NCBI RefSeq assembly: GCF_902506065.1
Contig: NZ_LR732912.1
Span: 466,529-530,528, forward strand
Direction: 5' to 3'
Origin: Arthrobacter sp. 9V
GTDB lineage: Bacteria > Actinomycetota > Actinomycetes > Actinomycetales > Micrococcaceae
Length of the DNA stretch: 64,000 nt
Every line of letters starts with the position of its first letter. Position 1 is the first letter of the stretch. This document shows, in pieces, positions 8,433 through 15,026 of the stretch. A program made the position numbers and the translations under genes. The notes beneath the pieces are model-generated. The model searched no databases, was not told the origin of the DNA, and saw nothing but the letters and a program-made list of their open reading frames with translations.

Positions 8433-8891
8433 TCAGACCAGCGGATTCTTCTCATCCAAAGGCGGCTCCATCTGCGTGCTGATGGCGATCCTGTTCCACA
8501 CGTTGATGGTGGAGATGGCAAGGATCAAGTCACCCATTTGGCTGTCGTCAAAATGCGTGGCGGCAGCATTCCAGATCTCATCAGTGACAGTGTCCGGGCC
8601 AAGCTGAGTCACCGCGTCAGTCAAGGCGAGTACAGCCTGTTCGCGGGCATCGAAGAACACTTTTGAGTGCTGCCATGCTGCAACTGCATGAAGCTTGCGG
8701 GAGGGTATTCCGCGCTTAAAGCCGTCCGTGGCGTGCATGTCGACGCAGAATCCGCAGCCGTTGAGAATGGAGGCGCGGAGCTTGATGAGTTCAAACAGGT
8801 CCGGGTCCACGGACTTGCGTGCGTAGCCTTCCAAGCCGATCACGGCGGCGTAGCCGAGCTTGTTGCTGTGGCCAATGTTGATGCGGGGCAT
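8433..8891 (-). CDS. Carboxymuconolactone decarboxylase/AhpD-family protein (ECF41 target)
   Basis: A 152-residue alpha-helical protein with the AhpD-type redox pair in NGCGFCVDMHATDG (about residues 45-58), followed by REQAVLALTDAVT. Members are alkylhydroperoxidase-like or decarboxylase-like; the CxxC favours a redox role in the cytoplasm. It is the first gene of a two-gene unit with the ECF41 sigma factor, matching the known pairing of ECF41 genes with carboxymuconolactone decarboxylase, oxidoreductase or epimerase (COE) genes. The ATG at 8891 follows GAAGGGAAACATC. An excellent ECF41-type promoter lies 39-65 bases upstream. Confidence 0.88.
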   Translation of the reverse strand: MPRINIGHSNKLGYAAVIGLEGYARKSVDPDLFELIKLRASILNGCGFCVDMHATDGFKRGIPSRKLHAVAAWQHSKVFFDAREQAVLALTDAVTQLGPDTVTDEIWNAAATHFDDSQMGDLILAISTINVWNRIAISTQMEPPLDEKNPLV

Positions 8892-8929
8892 GATGTTTCC
8901 CTTCGGTGGTGGTGCCTTACATCAGGGAT

Positions 8930-8956
8930 GTCGGATGGGGCGATGAAAGTGTGACA
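8930..8956 (-). promoter_or_regulatory. ECF41-type promoter
   Basis: On the minus strand TGTCACA (8956-8950) and CGAC (8933-8930) are separated by exactly 16 bases. The family consensus I know is TGTCACA-N16-CGTC, so one base differs. It sits directly upstream of the partner gene, implying autoregulation by the ECF41 factor two genes downstream. Confidence 0.7.
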
Positions 8957-8982
8957 GGACGCAGCTTGTTAGAGTCAGGGGC

Positions 8983-10020
8983 GTGCGCGCAATGGTTTTT
9001 GATGAGGTCCGGACCCAGCCCGAAGTACGGGAAGTCGCCAAACCCTTGGCTCCCGTGGGAGGCGTTGTGGTGAAAGTGCTGGCCACAGGCATGTGCCGCA
9101 GCGACTGGCATGCCTGGGCGGGGCACGATGACATTGCTGTGCCCCATGTGCCGGGCCACGAGCTCGCCGGTGTGATCGACGCCGTCGGGGAAAGCGTCCA
9201 GCATTGGAAGGTGGGCGACCGCGTCACCGTCCCCTTCGTCTGCGGATGCGGCACCTGCGAATGGTGTTTGGCCGGCGAGGCTCAGGTCTGCCCGGACCAA
9301 CAGCAGCCTGGCTTCACCCACTGGGGGTCCTTCGCCGAGTTTGTGGCCCTCCATGCTGCCGACAGCAACCTGGTTGCCATCCCTGACGGTGTTGAATATA
9401 CGACGGCGGCAAGTCTCGGCTGCCGCTTCGCCACCGCATACCGTGCGCTGGCAGCCCGTGCGCAGGTGAAGACCGGCGAATGGGTGACCGTGGTTGGCGC
9501 GGGCGGCGTAGGGCTGAGTGCTGTGATGATCGCCAAGGCCATGGGAGCCAGGGTGATTGCCGTGGACCGGAACCCCGAAGCGCTTGCCGTAGCCGAGCGT
9601 TTGGGTGCCGAACACACTGTGCTGGCTGATGGTTCGGATATCCCTGCCGCAGTGAACGTCCTCTCCGGCGGAGGCAGCCATGTGGCGGTAGACGCCGTCG
9701 GAAGTGAACAGACCTGTGCCGACGCGATCCTCAGCCTTCGCAGGCATGGCCGGCACGTCCAGATCGGTTTGCTGCCGTCCATTGACGGCAATCCGCAAGT
9801 ACCCATGGCACGGGTGATTGGCTGGGAACTGGACGTCCTGGGTAGTCACGGCATGGCAGCTGTGGACTATCCGGGCATGATGGCGCTCATCGAACAGGGT
9901 GCGCTTCAGCCGCAGTTGCTCATTGAACGCACCATTGGCTTGGAAGAAGCAGCGGCTCTCCTGCCCGGCTTCGACAAGGCCAACCCTGCCGGCATGACCA
10001 TGGTGGACCCTGCTCTGTAG
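8983..10020 (+). CDS. Zinc-dependent alcohol dehydrogenase
   Basis: Medium-chain dehydrogenase/reductase of 345 residues that interconverts alcohols and aldehydes or ketones using NAD(P)(H). Catalytic-zinc residues are in TGMCRSDWHAW (Cys38) and PGHELAG; the structural-zinc cysteines form CGCGTCEWCLAGEAQVC (about residues 87-103); the cofactor loop is VVGAGGVGLSAV. It starts with GTG at 8983 to include the conserved MRAMVF opening; the ATG at 8992 would remove three residues. It is transcribed away from the ECF41 unit, sharing a 91-base gap. The palindromic element at 10033-10100 follows its stop. Confidence 0.88.
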   Translation: MRAMVFDEVRTQPEVREVAKPLAPVGGVVVKVLATGMCRSDWHAWAGHDDIAVPHVPGHELAGVIDAVGESVQHWKVGDRVTVPFVCGCGTCEWCLAGEAQVCPDQQQPGFTHWGSFAEFVALHAADSNLVAIPDGVEYTTAASLGCRFATAYRALAARAQVKTGEWVTVVGAGGVGLSAVMIAKAMGARVIAVDRNPEALAVAERLGAEHTVLADGSDIPAAVNVLSGGGSHVAVDAVGSEQTCADAILSLRRHGRHVQIGLLPSIDGNPQVPMARVIGWELDVLGSHGMAAVDYPGMMALIEQGALQPQLLIERTIGLEEAAALLPGFDKANPAGMTMVDPAL

Positions 10021-10032
10021 GTGCTCCGGGCG

Positions 10033-10100
10033 CCCAAGTAAGTCGCAGTTGGGGTCGTTGCCAGCGCTGGGAACGACCTGATCTGCGACTCAGTTGGGGG
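10033..10100. repeat. Palindromic element copy 2, between convergent genes
   Basis: Arms AGTCGCAG (10041-10048) and CTGCGACT (10083-10090), GTCGTT and AACGAC, and a central CCAGCGCTGG form an interrupted hairpin. On the minus strand the element opens CCCAACTGAGTCGCAG (10098-10083), fitting the consensus CCCAACTRRGTNRCAG. It supplies the TGA stop of the aminotransferase and probably terminates both convergent genes. Confidence 0.7.
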
Positions 10101-11325
10101 CGTCCACGGGGCGGTTCCGGTACGCGGCGAGGTAGGTGGAGATGCGGCGCACTGCTTCCTCAATGTCCTCCACGGCCGGCAGGATCACAAACCGGAAGTG
10201 GTCCGGCGTGGGCCAGTTGAACGCCGTTCCGTGCGAGACCAGGATTTTCTGTTCCTGCAGGAGTTGGAGGACAAACTTTTCATCCGAGGCGATGGGGTAG
10301 ATCTCCGGGTCCAGGCGCGGGAACAGGTACATGGCACCGGCCGCGGGAACGCAGGAAACGCCCGGAATGGCAGTCAACAATTTCCAGGCCAGGTCACGCT
10401 GCTCGCGGAGCCTGCCGCCGGGACGAATAAGCGCTTCGATGCTTTGATACCCGCCCAGGCAGGTCTGGATGGCGTGCTGGGCCGGCACGTTGGCGCACAA
10501 CCGAAGTGATGCCAGCAGTTCCAACGACTCCCGGTAGGCGGCGGTTACGGTACGGGGACCGGTCACGGCCACCCAACCGGCCCGGTACCCCGGCATGCGG
10601 TACGCCTTGGACAAGCCACTGAATGTCAGTACGCAGACGTCATCGGCCACGGCTGCAGTGTGAATGTGCGGAGCGTCCACGTAGCGGATCTTCTCGTAGA
10701 TCTCATCGGAGAACAGGACAAGGTCATGCTTCCGGGCCAGCGCTGCAAACTGCTCCAGAATATGCCGGGGATAGACGGCTCCGGTGGGGTTGTTCGGGTT
10801 GATGATCACAATGCCCTTGGTGCGCGGGGTGATCCTGGCTTCGACGTCGGCCATATCCGGCCACCAGTTCTCTTCCTCATCGCACAAGTAGTGCACGGGA
10901 TTACCGCCGGTAAGCGTCACAGCCGCAGTCCACAACGGGTAGTCGGGAGCCGGGATAAGGATCTCGTCGCCGTTCTCCATGAACGCCTGCAAGGTCATGG
11001 AGATGAGCTCGCTGACGCCGTTACCTACAAACACATCCTCGACGCCGATCGTCATCAGTCCGCGGGTTTGGTAGTACTGCGAGATGGCGGTTCGGGCGGA
11101 GAAAATGCCCTTGGAATCGCTGTAGCCCTGCGCGCCGCGAAGGTGGTGGATCATGTCCACCACAACTGACTCCGGAGCCTCCAGCCCGAACGGCGCGGTG
11201 TCCCCAAGGTTCATCTTGAGGATTCGGTGCCCCTCGGCTTCCATGGCCTTGGCCGCTTGGAGGATGGGCCCACGGAGTTCATAGCGGACATTCTGAAGTT
11301 TGCTGGAGTGCTGCATGGGACGCAT
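10090..11325 (-). CDS. Pyridoxal-phosphate aminotransferase (AlaA-like class I/II)
   Basis: Transfers amino groups between an amino acid and a 2-oxo acid; its closest general resemblance is to glutamate-pyruvate transaminases such as AlaA. PLP contacts are visible: NPNNPTGAVY, the SDEIYEK segment, the Schiff-base Lys in FSGLSKAYRMPG, and PGYRAGWV. The start at 11325 (MRPMQHSS) gives 411 residues; twelve further codons are open upstream but lack a binding site, and the ATG at 11316 is also possible. The stop codon and last residues fall in palindromic element copy 2. The neighbour upstream is a hypothetical gene with no functional link. Confidence 0.85.
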   Translation of the reverse strand: MRPMQHSSKLQNVRYELRGPILQAAKAMEAEGHRILKMNLGDTAPFGLEAPESVVVDMIHHLRGAQGYSDSKGIFSARTAISQYYQTRGLMTIGVEDVFVGNGVSELISMTLQAFMENGDEILIPAPDYPLWTAAVTLTGGNPVHYLCDEEENWWPDMADVEARITPRTKGIVIINPNNPTGAVYPRHILEQFAALARKHDLVLFSDEIYEKIRYVDAPHIHTAAVADDVCVLTFSGLSKAYRMPGYRAGWVAVTGPRTVTAAYRESLELLASLRLCANVPAQHAIQTCLGGYQSIEALIRPGGRLREQRDLAWKLLTAIPGVSCVPAAGAMYLFPRLDPEIYPIASDEKFVLQLLQEQKILVSHGTAFNWPTPDHFRFVILPAVEDIEEAVRRISTYLAAYRNRPVDAPN

Positions 11326-11373
11326 GGTTGATCTTTTCACGTCAGCGGCCCGTGCAAGCAAACCGTTCCGGAA

Positions 11374-12033
11374 TCAGACCCACCGAATCACCAGGGGAAG
11401 GCTCTTGGTGCTTGCTGAAACTTCCCGTTCGGCCCCATTAACCGCCACGGCGAAGTGCTGGACCTCGTCAGCCGATGCCAGGACCTCAAAGTGGCCGGTC
11501 GCATCACTGACCGCCGCGGTTGCAGAAGAGTGGGCGTGAATGTAAGCGTCGGAAATGCCTTTGTTGTGCACATCCACCAGCCGTCCTCGGATACGGCGTC
11601 CGGCAGTTGAAGCGCCCACGGCAGCCTGGGCAGGCGGATCCGACGGCTCCTCGAAGGGGAGGGATACAGGGACGCGGACCAGGAAGCCCAGCCCTTGCCC
11701 CACTGCGCCGGAGTACTCCTCCGGACGGAACTCTCCGCTGGATACTACGGAGTACTGGCCGTGCAGTTCCACGGCCAAGAGCAGGCGCTCCATGTTCTCC
11801 AACTGCTCAGGGCCGTGGCACTCCACTGCCACCCTCAGTTCCAGGTCCAGTGCCGGCCCGTCACGGCGGGACCGCCCAACCCTGTTCAGGGTTACCGCCC
11901 GCACGGTGACCGGAGCGTCCGGTGGAGGAACGACGGCGGTGGGGGAGCCGTCGTCGAACCGCACGTGCTGGGGAGAGATGGCGTCGGAAAGTACCCTCAG
12001 GAGGTCGTACAGCGACGATTGCACATGGCCCAC
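11374..12033 (-). CDS. Hypothetical protein with C-terminal carboxypeptidase-regulatory-like domain
   Basis: A 219-residue protein I cannot assign as a whole. The last third (about residues 145-219) looks like a small beta-sandwich of the carboxypeptidase regulatory-like type: RIRGRLVDVHNKGISDAYI, SDATGHFEVLASAD. The N-terminal part (residues 1-135) is mixed alpha/beta with the run LDLELRVAVECHGPEQLENM. No signal peptide or membrane helix is seen. It sits 48 bases upstream of the aminotransferase on the same strand and may be transcribed with it. The upstream gap (12034-12161) holds no gene that I can see. Confidence 0.6.
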   Translation of the reverse strand: MGHVQSSLYDLLRVLSDAISPQHVRFDDGSPTAVVPPPDAPVTVRAVTLNRVGRSRRDGPALDLELRVAVECHGPEQLENMERLLLAVELHGQYSVVSSGEFRPEEYSGAVGQGLGFLVRVPVSLPFEEPSDPPAQAAVGASTAGRRIRGRLVDVHNKGISDAYIHAHSSATAAVSDATGHFEVLASADEVQHFAVAVNGAEREVSASTKSLPLVIRWV

Positions 12034-12161
12034 GGCAGAACCCCAGCCGGACAGAGATCCAGTAATTCAACTGGAACTAGGCTACTCCCGCTGTTGCGCG
12101 TAGTCACTGGGGCGTAGGGCCGGCCGCTACCAACCACGGGAGGTCCCATGGCAGTTCCTGG

Positions 12162-12791
12162 TCAACCGGACTGGCCCAGGCTGACGACGAGGTTGATCGC
12201 CACTGCTACCACGAAGGTGCCAAAGAAATAGGACAGCAAAGCGTGCCCCAGGGCGATCCTGCGGGAGGGGGTGGATGACTGGTTCACGTTGCTCGCGTTG
12301 TATGACATGCCGATGGAGAATGCCGCGTAGGCGAAGTCGCTGTAAGACGGTTCTTCGTCCTGGTTGAAGCTGAAGCGATGGCGGTCGTCGTGGTAATACA
12401 TCCGAGCGTATTTGAACGCGTAGACAGTGTTGACCAGGGCCCACGCGATCACCACGCCCAGAGCCGCCAGGAGCGCCGCGGCCACACCGATGGGGTCCTT
12501 CTCCTGGCTGCGGATCAAGGCGAAGACCACCGCCACGAGACTGATGAATGTGGCGCCTATGATCAGGGAGTCAACGAGCCCTCGAGACTTACCCTCGTGG
12601 CGGGCGAGTTCACCCGTGGCCTCCGGGCCAGCGGGCCACGCCTTAGTCCACGCCCAGACCAGGAAGACGGAGCCGGCGACAGCCCATCCGATCAAGGGCG
12701 CGAGTTCCGGAGCGCCGAGCAACGCCGCAACGAGTGCGATAACCAGACCGATGGCGGTCGAGACCAGAGCCTTGAGATCCATATGCGACAT
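12162..12791 (-). CDS. DUF1345-family membrane protein
   Basis: A 209-residue inner-membrane protein with about five helices, of unknown function. The identifying motif is DEEPSYSDFAYAAFSIGMSY (residues 145-164) preceded by YYHDDRHRF, the most conserved region of DUF1345 proteins. It could start at residue 1 (MSHMDLK) or at the Met four residues on. It follows phoD on the same strand, but the stem-loop at 12839-12884 between them argues for separate transcripts. Confidence 0.8.
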   Translation of the reverse strand: MSHMDLKALVSTAIGLVIALVAALLGAPELAPLIGWAVAGSVFLVWAWTKAWPAGPEATGELARHEGKSRGLVDSLIIGATFISLVAVVFALIRSQEKDPIGVAAALLAALGVVIAWALVNTVYAFKYARMYYHDDRHRFSFNQDEEPSYSDFAYAAFSIGMSYNASNVNQSSTPSRRIALGHALLSYFFGTFVVAVAINLVVSLGQSG

Positions 12792-12838
12792 TGAAGAAGT
12801 TACCCACCACGTTGGCGGCTCGCTTCCGCCAATTTTAC

Positions 12839-12884
12839 GTACAGATAATGCCCCTCAAAAGCCCCGAAAGGGCATTATCTGTAC
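12839..12884. terminator. Long stem-loop after phoD
   Basis: GTACAGATAATGCCC (12839-12853) and GGGCATTATCTGTAC (12870-12884) are perfect 15-bp inverted repeats, ending six bases from the phoD stop. Its loop shares CCCTCAAAA with the loop of the copy at 36948-37013 (opposite strand), so it may be a diverged relative lacking the CCCAACT ends. Confidence 0.7.
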
Positions 12885-12890
12885 AAAAAC

Positions 12891-14483
12891 CTAGGCCAAG
12901 CCGGCGACGCCGTCGGTGATGGTGAACGACTTTTTGGTGCTGACCGGAGCGCCTGGAGTGGTGACGTAGTCCAGTACACGGAAGTCGGCCTTCAGGGCGT
13001 CCTTGGTGATGCGCGTGTTCACGTACCCGCGGTTGTCGTTGTAGAACTTCAGGTGCGGGTTCCACGCCATGGTGGGGTCCGTGGTGGATCCGGTGCCATC
13101 GCCGGTCGAGGTAATGGAAGAACACACCAGTTCCGAGCCAACCACTGCCGCCGCCGGGTCTTTGTAGTCCACTTTGAGGTCGGTGGCCCAGTGACGGTGA
13201 ACGTCGCCGGTGAGTACGACGGCGTTGCGCACCTTGGCGTCTACCCAGCCTTGGGTGATGCGGCGGCGGGACGCAGCGTAACCGTCCCAGCCATCCATGG
13301 AGACGTCGTCGATCTCCGGTGCTTTGTCCCGGTCCCGCTCGGCGAAGAAGACCTGCTGGCCCAGAATGTCCCAGCGCTGCGTGGAGTTCCTGAAGCCCTC
13401 CAACAGCCACTTCTCCTGTTCGGCCCCGGTGATGCTGCGGTTCTCGTCCAGGCGCTCGGCAACGTTCTTGCGCCAGCCGTCGCCCGCGAGCTGATCGTCC
13501 CGGTACTGCCGTGTGTCCATCATGTGGAAGTTGGCGAGCTGGCCCCATTGGATGGTGCGGTAGATCTTCATGTCGAACCCGGCTGGAACCGAGGAAGCCC
13601 GCAGCGGCATGTTCTCGTAGTACGCCTGGAACGCTGCCGAACGACGCTGGCGGAAATGCTCGGTGGTGTCATTGAGCTGAGCTGGGTCATTGTTCTCGGG
13701 GATGTCGTCCGCCCAGTTGTTGTCCACCTCGTGGTCATCCCACACCACCAGCCACGGCGCGATTGCGTGCGCGGCCTGAAGATCGGCGTCGGACTTGTAC
13801 TGGGCGTGCCGCTGGCGGTAGCCGCCCAGGCCCACGGTCTCCGGACCCTCATGATCGCGGGGGTTGCCGCCGCCGATCACGTAGCTGTCCTTCTTGTACT
13901 CGTAGAGGTAGTCCCCAAGGTGCAGCACCAGGTCCGGGTGGTCCTCGGCCAGGCGCTTGTACGCCGTGAAGTAGCCGTGCTCGTACTGGGCGCAGCTGGC
14001 GAACGCCATGGCCAGCGCCGCGGGGGTCTCTCGGGGCGCCGGGCTGGTCAGCGTACGGCCAACCTCGCTCAGGTGCCGTCCGGTGCGGAAACGGTAGAAG
14101 TATTCCCGGCCCGGTTTGAGGCCCTTGAGTTCGACGTGCACTGAGTGGGCGGTTTGGATCCCGGCATGCTCGACGCCGCGGGCTACGACCCGGCGCATCG
14201 CCGGGTCTTCGGCAACTTCCCAGGCAACCGCGACGTTGCGGGAGGGCATGCCGCCCAGGCCGTCCTCGGCCACTGGGTTTACTGCCAGGCGGGTCCAGAT
14301 GACGAAGCCGTCCGGCCACGGTTCGCCCGACGCGATGCCAAGCGTGAACGGATCGGTGCGGAGGCCGGCGTCGTCCGCTGTTGAAACCGCGACGGCGGGA
14401 CTGGCGGCCGGAGCGGCCACGGCGGCGACGAGTCCGGCACCCAGACCGGCCGAGATGAGGGATCTGCGGGAGATGTTTTCCAT
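12891..14483 (-). CDS. phoD: PhoD-type alkaline phosphatase/phosphodiesterase, Tat-exported
   Basis: Releases phosphate from phosphomono- and diesters outside the membrane with a Ca/Fe centre. The 530 residues begin with a twin-arginine signal (ISRRSLISAGLGAG, then Ala-rich and ASPAVAV). An Ig-like PhoD N-terminal domain spans about 43-140, followed by the catalytic domain. Metal-site motifs seen: FASCAQYEHGYF, LVLHLGDYLYEYK, VWDDHEVDNNWADD and TGDVHRHWATD. A weak Pho-box-like pair of 11-base units lies at 14524-14545, 41 bases upstream of the start. The gene is isolated: a terminator follows, and the upstream gene runs the other way. Confidence 0.92.
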   Translation of the reverse strand: MENISRRSLISAGLGAGLVAAVAAPAASPAVAVSTADDAGLRTDPFTLGIASGEPWPDGFVIWTRLAVNPVAEDGLGGMPSRNVAVAWEVAEDPAMRRVVARGVEHAGIQTAHSVHVELKGLKPGREYFYRFRTGRHLSEVGRTLTSPAPRETPAALAMAFASCAQYEHGYFTAYKRLAEDHPDLVLHLGDYLYEYKKDSYVIGGGNPRDHEGPETVGLGGYRQRHAQYKSDADLQAAHAIAPWLVVWDDHEVDNNWADDIPENNDPAQLNDTTEHFRQRRSAAFQAYYENMPLRASSVPAGFDMKIYRTIQWGQLANFHMMDTRQYRDDQLAGDGWRKNVAERLDENRSITGAEQEKWLLEGFRNSTQRWDILGQQVFFAERDRDKAPEIDDVSMDGWDGYAASRRRITQGWVDAKVRNAVVLTGDVHRHWATDLKVDYKDPAAAVVGSELVCSSITSTGDGTGSTTDPTMAWNPHLKFYNDNRGYVNTRITKDALKADFRVLDYVTTPGAPVSTKKSFTITDGVAGLA

Positions 14484-14523
14484 AACGCCGACCCTAGGAA
14501 GCCGGGGTTGACTGAATCCAAGA

Positions 14524-14545
14524 ACGGCATGAATGAGCGGTTAAC
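14524..14545 (-). promoter_or_regulatory. Possible Pho box upstream of phoD
   Basis: On the minus strand GTTAACCGCTC (14545-14535) is followed by ATTCATGCCGT (14534-14524). Two adjacent 11-base units each starting with a GTTCA-like core fit the actinobacterial PhoP-box layout, but the match is loose. Confidence 0.3.
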
Positions 14546-14615
14546 TGTGTGACAAAAGGCGTCACCACGCTCGGAAGCCCTCAAAGCCGAATAACGGCTC
14601 GTCTATGCTCAGTTC

Positions 14616-15026
14616 ATGACTACGGGGGAGAGCCGTCAGCGGCCCGGAGTGGTGACGTTCTCAGTGGTGCTGATGTACATCGGCGGCATAGCCCAGATCC
14701 TCTTGGGGATCCTGACAATTTTCCTGCGCTACACCCCTGAGGCCCAGTCCGGCGGAATCGCCCTTCCCATCACCTTGCTCGGCGCAGGAATGATCCTGTT
14801 CGGGTTGCTGGTGATCGGGCTGGCCTCCGGTGTGGCACGCGGAAGCAGGGCGGCCCGCCGTGGTGCAACAGCTGTGATGCTGCTCGGCTTGGCCTTTGCA
14901 GTGCTGGACCTGATCATTGCCGCCGATGCAGACTGGTCAGCTGTGATTTCTCAGTCGGCCGCCACGGTTGCCGTGGTGGTGCCGCTGTGGACAGGAAGGG
15001 GTCGCCGCTACTTCGAGGCAGGCTGA
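14616..15026 (+). CDS. Small four-helix membrane protein
   Basis: A 136-residue integral membrane protein with four hydrophobic segments (about 14-36, 45-68, 82-100 and 104-122) and a short basic C-terminus (GRGRRYF). It resembles the general-purpose tetraspanning proteins common in actinobacteria; I recognise no specific family. The ATG at 14616 follows a poor ribosome binding site. Its last 19 bases overlap the end of the convergent P-type ATPase gene. Function unknown. Confidence 0.65.
   Translation: MTTGESRQRPGVVTFSVVLMYIGGIAQILLGILTIFLRYTPEAQSGGIALPITLLGAGMILFGLLVIGLASGVARGSRAARRGATAVMLLGLAFAVLDLIIAADADWSAVISQSAATVAVVVPLWTGRGRRYFEAG

Noticed and set aside
12034-12161. Hidden gene between the hypothetical protein and the DUF1345 gene
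   Set aside because: No reading frame with a credible start and ribosome binding site is present in the 128 bases.
13053-14144. A 363-codon frame antisense to phoD
   Set aside because: Same reason: mirror of a well-supported gene, no domain features.
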